The translations under genes and the position numbers were made by a program. Below the pieces are notes generated by a model. It did no database searches and had not been told where the DNA came from. It saw nothing but the letters and a program-made list of their open reading frames with translations. A stretch of 38,872 bases of DNA from an uncultured Eubacteriales bacterium. GTDB lineage: Bacteria > Bacillota > Clostridia > Oscillospirales > Oscillospiraceae. The stretch lies in the NCBI GenBank assembly GCA_900553135.1, contig USCO01000005.1, forward strand, positions 1 through 38,872, in the 5' to 3' direction. Shown here one piece after another: positions 22,701 through 30,758 of this stretch (position 1 is its first letter; the number at the start of each line of letters is the position of its first letter).

Positions 22701-24014
22701 TCAGCGCTCGCACTTCCAGAAGGCCACGGAGTAGGGGGGCAGCTGGCTGCCGCCGCCAAAGTCGTGGTCCTTGCCGGTGATGAGGTCCACCGCCCGGCCG
22801 CAGCCGGCGTTGAAGTGGGCGGTGTAGGGCTCCGAGTCGGCGTTGATGGCCACCAGCACCCGCTCGTTGTCCGTTTTCCGCTGGAAGATGGTCTGGCGGT
22901 TGGTGAGCACCAGGTCCTGGAAGTCGCCCTGACACAGGGCCTCGCTCTCCCGGTGGGCCTTGGCCATGGCGGCGATGAGGTCGGTGAGCTCGTTCCACTG
23001 GGGAGCCTCAAAGCAGGGGCGCAGGTTGTCGTCGGTGCCGGGCTGCTTGACGGCCTTCTCTCCCCACTCGCTGCCGTAGTAGATGCAGGGGATGCCGGGC
23101 ATGCCAAAGACCAGGCCGTACAGCAGAGGCAGGTGGTTGGGGTTTTCCAGAATGCTGGCCGCCCGGGTGACGTCGTGGTTGTCGCAGAAGCACAGCAGGT
23201 GCTTGCCCTTATACAGGGTCCAGTAGTCGGGGCCGAACTGGCGCTTGAGACTGTGGACGATCTCAAAGAGGTTCATGGAGTTGAGGCTGGAGTAGAGCCC
23301 CTTGTAGCACTCATAGTTGGTGCAGCTGTGGAGCATCTCGTCGTTGACCCACTGGTTGTAGTCCCCGTGGAGGGTCTCACCCACCAGGAAAAATTCCGGT
23401 TTCAGGCCATTGGTGAAGGCGCGCAGGCGCTTAATGAAGTCCTTGTCCAGGCAGTAGGCCACGTCCAGGCGCAGCCCGTCGATGTCAAACTCCTCCGTCC
23501 AGAAGCGCACGCAGTCCAGCAGGTAGTCCACCACCTGTGGGTTGCGCAGGTTGAGCTTCACCAGCTCGAAGTGGCCCTCCCAGCCCTCGTACCAGAAGCC
23601 GTCGTTGTAGTTGGAGTTGCCGTCAAAGCTGATGTGGAACCAGTCCTTGTAGGGGGAGTCCCACTTTTTCTCCTGCACGTCCCGGAAGGCCCAAAAACCC
23701 CGGCCCACGTGGTTGAACACCCCGTCCAGCACCACCCGGATGCCGTGGTCATGGAGGGTGCGGCACACCTGGGCAAAGTCCTGGTTGGTGCCCAGGCGGC
23801 AGTCCACCTGGCGGTAGTCCCGGGTGTCGTAGCCGTGGCGGTCGCTTTCAAAGATGGGAGAGAGGTAGAGGGCGTCCACCCCCAGCTTCTCCATGTGTTC
23901 CGCCCAGTCGCCGATTTTGGAGATGCGGTTTACGGTGACTCCGTCGTTTTCCAGGGGAGCGCCGCAAAAGCCCAGAGGATAGATCTGATAAAATACACTG
24001 TTTTCCGCCCACAT
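22701..24014 (-). CDS. GH13 alpha-amylase-family glycoside hydrolase
   Basis: The 437-residue protein has the four conserved GH13 blocks of the (beta/alpha)8 barrel: LDGVFNHVG, GLRLDVAY with nucleophile D184, FLVGETLHG with acid/base E213, and CDNHDVTR with D281. A short C-terminal beta domain closes the chain. There is no signal peptide, so it acts in the cytosol, probably on maltodextrins or cyclodextrin-like oligosaccharides (neopullulanase/maltodextrinase-like); the exact substrate is uncertain. A dedicated N-terminal starch-binding domain, usual in neopullulanases, is absent. The ATG at 24014 has an aaaggatg site. It lies upstream of ppk1 on the same strand with a 127-nt gap, and diverges from ilvE. 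Confidence 0.9.
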   Translation of the reverse strand: MWAENSVFYQIYPLGFCGAPLENDGVTVNRISKIGDWAEHMEKLGVDALYLSPIFESDRHGYDTRDYRQVDCRLGTNQDFAQVCRTLHDHGIRVVLDGVFNHVGRGFWAFRDVQEKKWDSPYKDWFHISFDGNSNYNDGFWYEGWEGHFELVKLNLRNPQVVDYLLDCVRFWTEEFDIDGLRLDVAYCLDKDFIKRLRAFTNGLKPEFFLVGETLHGDYNQWVNDEMLHSCTNYECYKGLYSSLNSMNLFEIVHSLKRQFGPDYWTLYKGKHLLCFCDNHDVTRAASILENPNHLPLLYGLVFGMPGIPCIYYGSEWGEKAVKQPGTDDNLRPCFEAPQWNELTDLIAAMAKAHRESEALCQGDFQDLVLTNRQTIFQRKTDNERVLVAINADSEPYTAHFNAGCGRAVDLITGKDHDFGGGSQLPPYSVAFWKCER

Positions 24015-24054
24015 GACAAATCATCCTTTCTTCCGCGCACAGCACGTTTGTTCC

Positions 24055-24084
24055 AGTTTACCACAATTCCCCTCCCTTTGGAAA
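24055..24084 (-). promoter_or_regulatory. Possible promoter of the GH13 gene
   Basis: On the minus strand TTTCCA (24079-24084), an 18-nt spacer ending in TGG, and TAAACT (24055-24060) lie about 41 nt before the ATG. The -10 is of the extended type. Confidence 0.4.
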
Positions 24085-24153
24085 GCGGTAGTTTTGATAG
24101 ATTTGTCCAAGGGGCGGGGAGAAAAAATTTCCAGCCTGGGGCGCAAAGAGACG

Positions 24154-24182
24154 TTGCAAGGGAGAAAAAAGGCTGATATAAT
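24154..24182 (+). promoter_or_regulatory. Strong promoter of ilvE
   Basis: TTGCAA (24154-24159), exactly 17 nt, and a perfect TATAAT (24177-24182). It predicts a leader of about 98 nt before the ilvE ATG. Confidence 0.8.
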
Positions 24183-24287
24183 AGGGAAACAAGCGCGGAC
24201 CCCAGCCTTGGGTCCCAAGAGCCGAATCCTAACCTGAGGGAGACGACCCAGAGCCTGTTATACTTATGATTTGGGAGGCTGTTCCAT

Positions 24288-25355
24288 ATGCAAGAGATCA
24301 AGATCACCCGTGCTGCCACTCTGAAGGAGAAGCCCGATTCCTCCACCCTGGTGTTTGGCAAGGCCATGACCGACCACATGTTCATCGTGGACTACGATGC
24401 CGGTCAGGGCTGGCACGATCCCCGCATCATTCCCTATGGCCCTCTGGCCATTGATCCTGCGGCCAAGGTGCTGCACTACGCCCAGGAGATCTTTGAGGGT
24501 CTGAAGGCTTACCGCACCGCCGACGGCTCCATCCAGCTGTTCCGGCCCCTGGACAACGTGCGCCGCATGAACCAGTCCGCTGAGCGTATGTCTCTGCCCC
24601 AGATCCCCGAGGACCTGGCTCTGGCCGGCATCACCGAGCTGGTGAAGCTGGAGCAGGACTGGGTGCCCAGCGAGAAGGACACCTCCCTGTACATCCGTCC
24701 CTTCATGGTGGGCCTGGACGCCGCTCTGGGCGTGCACTCCTCCCACCACTGCCAGTACATCGTCATTGTCTGCCCCGTGGGCGCCTATTATCCCGAGGGC
24801 CTGAACCCCGTGAAGATCTACGTGGAGGATCAGGACGTCCGCGCCGTCAAGGGCGGCACCGGTACCGCCAAGACCGGCGGCAACTACGCCGCTTCCCTGC
24901 GCGCCGGCGACCGGGCTGAGGCCAAGGGCTACAGCCAGGTGCTGTGGCTGGACGGTGTGCACCGCAAGTACATCGAGGAGGTCGGCTCCATGAACGTGAT
25001 GTTCAAGGTGGCCGGCAAGATCCTCACTCCCGACCTGAACGGCTCCGTGCTGGACGGCATCACCCGCCGCTCCTGCATCCAGCTGCTGAAGGACTGGGGC
25101 TATGAGGTGGAGGAGCGCCGCATCTCCGCCGAGGAGCTCTTCGAGGCTGCCGAGAACGGCACCCTGGAGGAGGCCTGGGGCACCGGTACCGCCGCCGTAG
25201 TTTCCCCCATCGGCGAGCTGGCCATGGACGACAAGAAGGTTACCGTCTCCGGCAACCAGATCGGCCCTGTCACCCAGAAGCTGTACGACGCCCTCACCGA
25301 TATTCAGTGGGGCCGCGCCGAGGATCCCCACAACTGGATCATGAAGCTGTGCTGA
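24288..25355 (+). CDS. ilvE: Branched-chain amino acid aminotransferase
   Basis: This fold-type IV PLP enzyme transfers amino groups between glutamate and the 2-keto acids of valine, leucine and isoleucine. The 355 residues fit the longer (BCAT type II) form. The PLP Lys is K195 in GGTGTAKTGGNYAAS; other landmarks are HYAQEIFEGLKAYR, SLYIRPFM, QVLWLDG and EEVGSMNVMF, and the phosphate-binding GTGTAAVVSPIG near the end. The ATG at 24288 has a gggagg site. The leader of about 98 nt carries a small hairpin (24198-24214). The gene is monocistronic, with a strong promoter and terminator. Codon use is more biased than in neighbours, a sign of high expression. Confidence 0.95.
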   Translation: MQEIKITRAATLKEKPDSSTLVFGKAMTDHMFIVDYDAGQGWHDPRIIPYGPLAIDPAAKVLHYAQEIFEGLKAYRTADGSIQLFRPLDNVRRMNQSAERMSLPQIPEDLALAGITELVKLEQDWVPSEKDTSLYIRPFMVGLDAALGVHSSHHCQYIVIVCPVGAYYPEGLNPVKIYVEDQDVRAVKGGTGTAKTGGNYAASLRAGDRAEAKGYSQVLWLDGVHRKYIEEVGSMNVMFKVAGKILTPDLNGSVLDGITRRSCIQLLKDWGYEVEERRISAEELFEAAENGTLEEAWGTGTAAVVSPIGELAMDDKKVTVSGNQIGPVTQKLYDALTDIQWGRAEDPHNWIMKLC

Positions 25356-25370
25356 TTTCCTGAACAATTC

Positions 25371-25405
25371 CAGCGCCGCCCGGTTTTCCGGGCGGCGCTG
25401 TTTTT
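25371..25405 (+). terminator. Terminator of ilvE
   Basis: Perfect 13-bp GC-rich arms (25371-25383, 25388-25400), tttt loop, followed by T5. Confidence 0.92.
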
Positions 25406-25415
25406 CCCCTGCGCC

Positions 25416-25445
25416 TTTACCCCGGCGGGCGGGATATGCTATAAT
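25416..25445 (+). promoter_or_regulatory. Promoter of the Nudix-WalRK-YycHI-MurI operon
   Basis: TTTACC (25416-25421), an 18-nt spacer and a perfect TATAAT (25440-25445), about 68 nt before the Nudix ATG. No other clear promoter or terminator occurs before 31571. Confidence 0.55.
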
Positions 25446-25513
25446 AAAAAATACGCCATCATACCATGAAATGACCTCCGCTTCGGCGGAGCAAGATAAG
25501 GGAGGACGGTCCT

Positions 25514-26050
25514 ATGGATCTGACGGAACATACGGTAGAGAGCAAGACCATCTTTGAGGGTGTCATCGTCAAGCTGAAGGTGGACCAGGCCCGCCTGCCC
25601 AACGGCAGCGTGGCCGGCCGGGAAGTGGTGGAGCACCCCGGCGGTGTGGCCATCCTGCCCCTGGACGAGGACGGAAACGTCACCCTGGTGCAGCAGTACC
25701 GCTATCCCTTCCACCAGGTGATCCTGGAACTGCCCGCGGGCAAGCTGGACCGGGCGGAGGACCACCGGGTGGCCGCCGAGCGGGAGTTGAGCGAGGAGAC
25801 CGGACTGGTGGCCCAGGAGCTCACCTATCTGGGCTGCCTGCTGGCGTCCCCCGGCTTCTGCACCGAGCGGCTGCACATGTATCTGGCCCGGGGGCTCAGC
25901 CGCACCCAGAGCCATCCCGACGAGGACGAATTTCTCAACGTGATCACCATGCCCTTTGACAAGCTGCTGGAGCAGGTGATGGACGGCACCATCGAGGACG
26001 CCAAGACGGTGGCTACTGTGCTGAAGACAAAGGTGCTGCTGGGCCTTTGA
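25514..26050 (+). CDS. Nudix hydrolase (ADP-ribose pyrophosphatase type)
   Basis: At 178 residues it matches NudF-type ADP-ribose diphosphatases, which clear free ADP-ribose to AMP and ribose-5-phosphate. The Nudix box is complete: GKLDRAEDHRVAAERELSEE followed by TGL at about residues 76-98, with the metal-binding Glu residues in REL-SEE. VQQYRYPFHQVILELPAG just before the box is the usual ADP-ribose family lead-in. The ATG at 25514 has a gggagga site. It starts a co-directional run, 13 nt before the WalR gene. Its inclusion with an envelope-stress system may be no more than shared transcription. Confidence 0.9.
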   Translation: MDLTEHTVESKTIFEGVIVKLKVDQARLPNGSVAGREVVEHPGGVAILPLDEDGNVTLVQQYRYPFHQVILELPAGKLDRAEDHRVAAERELSEETGLVAQELTYLGCLLASPGFCTERLHMYLARGLSRTQSHPDEDEFLNVITMPFDKLLEQVMDGTIEDAKTVATVLKTKVLLGL

Positions 26051-26063
26051 GAGGAGGAAGACC

Positions 26064-26747
26064 GTGGATAAGACCGTACTGATCGTGGAGGACGAGCAGA
26101 ATATCGTGGATATCCTGTCCTTCAATTTGGAACGGGAAGGGTATAACACCCTGGAGGCTTACGACGGAAAAACGGGGCTGCAGCTGGCTCTGGAGCAGAA
26201 CCCCGACTTGGTGCTGCTGGACTTGATGCTGCCCGGCATGGACGGCTTTGACGTGTGCCGGGAGATCCGCAAGGCGGGCAGCGCGGTGCCCATCATCATG
26301 CTCACCGCCCGGGAGGAAGAGACGGACAAGGTGCTGGGCCTGGAGCTGGGGGCGGATGACTATATCACCAAGCCCTTTGCCATGCGGGAGCTGCTGGCCC
26401 GGGTGAAGGCCAATATCCGCCGCATGTCCATGGCCCCGGCGGCCCCTGCCGCCCCTGCGCCCGAGCCCCAGCAGGCCCAGCGCCGCCTGGAGCTGGGACG
26501 GGTGTGCGTGGACCTGGAGCGGGCCACCGTGTACAAGGACGGCCAGCCCCTGGAGCTGACCCAGCGGGAATATGACCTCATCTGCTTTTTGGCCTCTCAG
26601 CCGGGAAAGGTGTTCTCCCGGGAGGCTTTGATGGAGCACGTGTGGAACTATGAGGGCTACGTGGGTGACGTGCGGGCCGTGGACGTGGCCATCCGCCGCC
26701 TGCGGGAAAAATCGAGGACGACCCCGCCTCGCCCAAGTTTATTGTGA
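26064..26747 (+). CDS. walR: WalR/VicR-like response regulator, probable 3' frameshift
   Basis: The receiver is complete: D9/D10 region in LIVEDEQN, phospho-acceptor D53 in LVLLDLMLPGMDG, MLTAR and DDYITKPF. The winged-helix domain (~145-225) shows LTQREYDLICFLASQPGKVFSRE and VDVAIRRLREK. Right after REK the frame fails and ends SRTTPPRPSLL. One extra A in the five-A run at 26707-26711 would restore IEDDPASPKFIVTKRGMGYY and a stop at 26783-26785, a normal 240-residue WalR. The last beta-hairpin of the DNA-binding wing would otherwise be lost, which should be lethal for an essential regulator. I infer a sequencing or assembly error. The GTG start at 26064 has a gaggagg site. It is followed by WalK. 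Confidence 0.85.
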   Translation: MDKTVLIVEDEQNIVDILSFNLEREGYNTLEAYDGKTGLQLALEQNPDLVLLDLMLPGMDGFDVCREIRKAGSAVPIIMLTAREEETDKVLGLELGADDYITKPFAMRELLARVKANIRRMSMAPAAPAAPAPEPQQAQRRLELGRVCVDLERATVYKDGQPLELTQREYDLICFLASQPGKVFSREALMEHVWNYEGYVGDVRAVDVAIRRLREKSRTTPPRPSLL

Positions 26748-26840
26748 CCAAGCGGGGCATGGGCTACTACTTCGCGGAGGGCTGAGCCTCCTCCCCCGGC
26801 CTGGGGCCGGGAAGATACCAAGAGAAAGGGGGACGCCCTG

Positions 26841-28610
26841 GTGCTGCGCAGCCTTCACATGAAGCTGGTGATGATCATGGTGCTGCTCATCCTGTCGCTG
26901 ATGACAGTGGTGGGGGCATTTCTCATCAACTCCGTAATGGTCTTTTATCTGGAGGATTTTTATACCCAGATGAGCGACGTATTTTCCCGGGAGGCCCTGG
27001 CCAGCGACCTGTCCACCGCCGCCGAGGGGGAGGAGGACGGCGCCCAGGCCATTTTGAAGATCCTGGAGGCCTACTCCGGCGAGTTGGGCCTGGACGGCCG
27101 CAGCCGCACCCTGTATATCCTGGACGGCAGCACCGGAGCCTACCTGGCCGGCACCGACGAGAAAAACGGCAAGGACCTGGACTATAACTCTGCCAACCTC
27201 ACCCGGGCCCTGGTGAACGGGGAGGACGGCAGCAGCGCCAACCTGGCCGCCGACTACATGGATGTGGCCCTGCGCCTGGACCGGGGCAGCGAGAGCTTTG
27301 TCATCTACATCCTGGACAACAAGACCACGGTGAACAGCCTCATCAACCAGATCTTTGTCCTCATTCTGGAGGCCCTGGTCTTTGGCCTGGTGATTTCCAT
27401 TCTCCTCTCCTTCCTGCTGTCCAAGACCATGGTCATCCCCATCCAGCGCCTGACCGAGGGCGCCATGCGGGTGGCCGAGGGCGACTTCTCCCGCAGAATC
27501 GAGGTGGCCTCACAGGACGAGATCGGCGTGCTCACCGACACCTTCAACGACATGGCCCGCCAGCTGCGGGACACCCTGCGTCAGGTGGAGAAGGAGCGCA
27601 ACAAGCTGGACACCCTGTTTCTCCACATGACCGATGGCGTGGTGGCCTTCTCCCAGGAGGGAGAGATGATCCATGCCAACCCGGCCGCCAGTGTGATGCT
27701 GGGGCGGAACATCGGGCCGGACACCAGCTACGAGGAGCTCTTCGGGGCCCTGGCCCCCCTGGAGTCCGCCATGGAGGCCCCCGACCACCTGGAGGAGGAG
27801 TGCCGGGTGGGAGAGCGCTATTTGCAGCTGCTCATGGCCCCCTTTGACCGCAACAGCCAGGGCGGCGTGCTGGTGGTGCTCCACGACGTGACCGAGCAGC
27901 GGAAAAACCAGGAGATGCAGCGGGAATTCGTGGCCAACGTCTCCCACGAGCTGCGCACCCCTCTCACCAATATCCGCAGCTACGCCGAGACCCTCTCCGA
28001 CAACGCCGGGGATCTGCCCGCCGCCACGGAGAAAAAGTTCCTGGGGGTCATCCTCAACGAGAGCGACCGCATGACCCACATCGTGCAGGACCTGCTCACC
28101 CTGTCCCGGTTTGACTCGGGCCGGGACGATTTGAAGCTGGCCCGGTTCTCCTTCTCGGCGGCGGTGCAGGACCTGTATAACGCCGTGTACATGGAGGCCC
28201 AGCGCCACAGTCATACCCTGACGCTGGAGATGCCCCAGCAGCTGCCCCAGGTGACAGCCGACCGGGAGCGCATCGTCCAGGTGATGATGAACGTGGTCTC
28301 CAATTCCATCAAATATACCCCCGACGGCGGACACATCACCATTTCCGCCGACCAGCAGGGGGACCGGGTTTGGATGCAGGTGGACGACGACGGCATCGGC
28401 ATCCCCGCCGCCGACCGGCCCCGCATCTTTGAGCGGTTCTACCGGGTGGACAAAGCCCGCTCCCGGCAGTCGGGCGGCACCGGACTGGGATTGTCCATCG
28501 CCAAGGAGATCGTGGACCGGCACCAGGGCGTGCTCACCCTGGTGGACCGGCCGGGCCCCGGCCTGTCGGTGCGCATGGAACTGAAGATCGAGGGACCTGA
28601 CCATGTCTAA
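26841..28610 (+). CDS. walK: WalK/VicK-like sensor histidine kinase
   Basis: The 589 residues show a first membrane helix (~8-32), an extracellular sensor domain (~35-165), a second helix (~172-194), HAMP (~195-250), a PAS domain (~255-350) and HisKA with H369 in VANVSHELRTPLTNIR. The HATPase has NSIKYTPDGG, DDDGIGIPAADRP and GGTGLGLSIAKEI. The HAMP-PAS-kinase order is the WalK hallmark in Firmicutes, where the system controls peptidoglycan hydrolases. Translation starts at GTG 26841 after an aaaggggg site. YycH and YycI genes follow, which strongly supports the name. A short GC-rich hairpin (26795-26811) without T tract lies in the gap before it. Confidence 0.92.
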   Translation: MLRSLHMKLVMIMVLLILSLMTVVGAFLINSVMVFYLEDFYTQMSDVFSREALASDLSTAAEGEEDGAQAILKILEAYSGELGLDGRSRTLYILDGSTGAYLAGTDEKNGKDLDYNSANLTRALVNGEDGSSANLAADYMDVALRLDRGSESFVIYILDNKTTVNSLINQIFVLILEALVFGLVISILLSFLLSKTMVIPIQRLTEGAMRVAEGDFSRRIEVASQDEIGVLTDTFNDMARQLRDTLRQVEKERNKLDTLFLHMTDGVVAFSQEGEMIHANPAASVMLGRNIGPDTSYEELFGALAPLESAMEAPDHLEEECRVGERYLQLLMAPFDRNSQGGVLVVLHDVTEQRKNQEMQREFVANVSHELRTPLTNIRSYAETLSDNAGDLPAATEKKFLGVILNESDRMTHIVQDLLTLSRFDSGRDDLKLARFSFSAAVQDLYNAVYMEAQRHSHTLTLEMPQQLPQVTADRERIVQVMMNVVSNSIKYTPDGGHITISADQQGDRVWMQVDDDGIGIPAADRPRIFERFYRVDKARSRQSGGTGLGLSIAKEIVDRHQGVLTLVDRPGPGLSVRMELKIEGPDHV

Positions 28611-29904
28611 ACAGAGAAGAAGAAAACGGCGCATCGAGCGGATCAAAAGTATCCTCATCGTTCTTTTGAGCTGCTCGGCGGTCTATCTGGCCGCCCGCAC
28701 CCAGATGTCCTCTACCCTGGCGGACCTGGCCTCCGGAGGAGACACCGTGAGCCATACGGAGACGGTGCAGAACCAGAGCGCCATGGCCCGCCCCCTGCGC
28801 ATGGCCGTGACCCTGCGGGAAGGAGTGGAGTGCCAGCGGTATGGGGCGCAGTACGACCAGACCGCGGGCCTGGCCCTGTTCCAGCAGACCTACAGCCTGC
28901 TGGCCGAGGCCCTCAGCGGGGCCCAGGAACCCCAGCGGGTGCAGGAGAGCCAGTGGCAGCAGGCCCTGTCCACCGCGCCGGGGATCTATTTTGACTGGCA
29001 GGAGCCCCTGCCCTTTGCGGTGCTGGAGGGGTGGCTGTCGGTGGAAAATGACAACCTCACCGGGGCCATGCGCCGCATGGTGCTCACCGTCTCCCAGGAG
29101 GAGACCGTGGCCTTTTATCACGGGGAGGACGGATACTACCGGGTGCAGTGCCAGGGGGTGGACGCCAGCCGCCTGTCTGAGCTGGCCGCCGGGCTCAAGG
29201 ACAACGGGGCCCGCTTTGCCTTTGAGGTGGAGGGGTACGAGGCCCTGGGGCCCTATACCATGCTCACCGATCAGACCCCCAGCCCTGCCTCCTATCAGAG
29301 CATCAATCCACTGGAGCAGGGGGATATGCTGTCTGTTTTGCAGGAGCAGCTGAAATTTGACCAGAGCGGCGCCGTCTCCTATCCCACCTCGGAGGAGCAG
29401 GTGATCCGGGTGGGGGACGATACCCTCCGTGTGGCCAACGACGGCACCGTGACCTACACGGCGGCGGAGGAGGGCAGCGGACGCTATACCGTGGGGGAGG
29501 ACCTGTACCAGATGGTGGAGGGCTGCCGGGAGCTGGCCATGAATGCCATCCTGCCCTTTTATCCCGAGGCCAGACTGTGTCTGCTGTCGGTGCAGGGAAA
29601 TGAGGAGAGCGGCTGGCAGGTGCGCTTCTCCTATGTGCTCAATGATATCCGGGTGCGTATGGGACAGGAGGACTGCGCGGCCAGCTTCCAGATCTCCGGG
29701 GGCCAGGTGACCGGCTTCACCCTGCGCCTGCGCACCTATACCGACACCGGGTCCACCAGTCTGCTGCTGCCCGAGACCCAGGCCATGGCCGCCATGCAGG
29801 CGGTGGGCCACGAGGGGGAGGAGCTGCTGCTGGTCTACCTGGACAACGGCGCCAGTGTCTCCGCCTCCTGGGCGGCGGCAGGCGTGCTGGGAGAGGAGGG
29901 ATAA
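28603..29904 (+). CDS. yycH: YycH-like regulator of WalK
   Basis: The 433-residue protein has one N-terminal membrane helix (~14-32, after a very basic RRRKRRIERIK) and a large extracytoplasmic domain. YycH and YycI form a membrane complex that tunes WalK activity in Bacillus and relatives. Sequence similarity to characterised YycH is weak by eye; the call leans on size, topology and place. The ATG at 28603 overlaps the walK stop by 8 nt, indicating coupled translation. A two-domain pattern, with a central beta-rich region around 130-280 and a C-terminal one around 330-430, can be guessed from hydrophobicity. Confidence 0.78.
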   Translation: MSKQRRRKRRIERIKSILIVLLSCSAVYLAARTQMSSTLADLASGGDTVSHTETVQNQSAMARPLRMAVTLREGVECQRYGAQYDQTAGLALFQQTYSLLAEALSGAQEPQRVQESQWQQALSTAPGIYFDWQEPLPFAVLEGWLSVENDNLTGAMRRMVLTVSQEETVAFYHGEDGYYRVQCQGVDASRLSELAAGLKDNGARFAFEVEGYEALGPYTMLTDQTPSPASYQSINPLEQGDMLSVLQEQLKFDQSGAVSYPTSEEQVIRVGDDTLRVANDGTVTYTAAEEGSGRYTVGEDLYQMVEGCRELAMNAILPFYPEARLCLLSVQGNEESGWQVRFSYVLNDIRVRMGQEDCAASFQISGGQVTGFTLRLRTYTDTGSTSLLLPETQAMAAMQAVGHEGEELLLVYLDNGASVSASWAAAGVLGEEG

Positions 29905-29906
29905 GC

Positions 29907-30743
29907 GTGGAGTGGTCCAAGATCAAAAACATCGTGCTGATCATTCTGCTGCTGACCAACCTCAGCCTGCTGACCTTTGTGCTGCGCCGGGACTTTCAGG
30001 ACCGGGCGGCCCAGACCCAGGCCCTGGAAAACGCCCTGGAGTTTTTAAGTGAGAAAAAAGTGGAGATAGACCGGGCGCTGCTGCCCAAGGAGACCCTGTC
30101 CCTCATGAAGATGGAGCGGGACCGGGAGCAGGAGAGCCAGCTGGCCGCCGCTCTGCTGGGGGGCGACGTGACGGAGCAGGCCCGGGGCGGCGAGGTATAC
30201 CGCTACAGCGGCAGCGCGGGCAGCGTGCAGTTCCACCGGGACGGCGTGTTCCAGGCCGCCTTTGTCCAGGGGGCCTTTCCACTGGAGGGGGCCTTGCCCG
30301 AGGAGCACGCCGTGGCCACCCTGGCCAAGCTGGATTACCAGGCCCAGGTGGTCTCCGCCACCACCGACGGGTCGGGCAAGGTGACCCTGGTGCTGCGGCA
30401 GCTGTGGCAGGATACGCCGGTGTTTGACTGCCAGGTGACCCTGACCTATGCCCAGGACTGCCTCATCAGCATGACCGGCGGCCGCCGGCTGGTGGGCGAG
30501 CCCACATCAGGCTCGGGCAAGGTGATCTCGGTGCCCACCGCCCTGTTTCGCTTTTACCAGGGCATGAACACCCTGGGCGATGTGTGCCGGACCATCCAGG
30601 AGATCCAGAAGGGGTATGTCACCGGCAGCGGCGGCGAGACCCTGACCCCGGTGTGGTACATTTCAACGGATACCCGGGACTACCTGCTGGATATGGTGAC
30701 GGGGGAGCTGAGCCGTGTGGAGAGCGGAGAGCAGACGACGTAA
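29907..30743 (+). CDS. yycI: YycI-like regulator of WalK
   Basis: The 278-residue protein begins with EWSKIKNIVLIILLLTNLSL, the characteristic YycI start: a short cytosolic WSK motif leading straight into the membrane helix (~7-25). The rest is extracytoplasmic and fits the YycH/YycI fold, with FPLEGALPEEHAVATLAKLDY and the C-terminal VWYISTDTRDYLLDMVTGEL. The GTG start at 29907 comes 2 nt after the yycH stop, with a gagaggaggg site inside yycH. With YycH it should hold WalK in a controlled state at the septal membrane. The usual yycJ metallohydrolase does not follow; murI does. Confidence 0.85.
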   Translation: MEWSKIKNIVLIILLLTNLSLLTFVLRRDFQDRAAQTQALENALEFLSEKKVEIDRALLPKETLSLMKMERDREQESQLAAALLGGDVTEQARGGEVYRYSGSAGSVQFHRDGVFQAAFVQGAFPLEGALPEEHAVATLAKLDYQAQVVSATTDGSGKVTLVLRQLWQDTPVFDCQVTLTYAQDCLISMTGGRRLVGEPTSGSGKVISVPTALFRFYQGMNTLGDVCRTIQEIQKGYVTGSGGETLTPVWYISTDTRDYLLDMVTGELSRVESGEQTT

Positions 30744-30758
30744 TAAAGGATGATGAAC

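Noticed and set aside
19802..22780. A 992-codon plus-strand reading frame spanning spoIVB and ppk1
   Set aside because: It lies opposite two well-identified genes and across their intergenic terminator, is Val/Gly/Leu/His-rich without domains, and has no ribosome site.
24266..24454. A possible leader peptide before ilvE
   Set aside because: The frame starts 22 nt before ilvE, runs deep into it out of frame, has no ribosome site and no cluster of Leu, Ile or Val codons typical of attenuator peptides.
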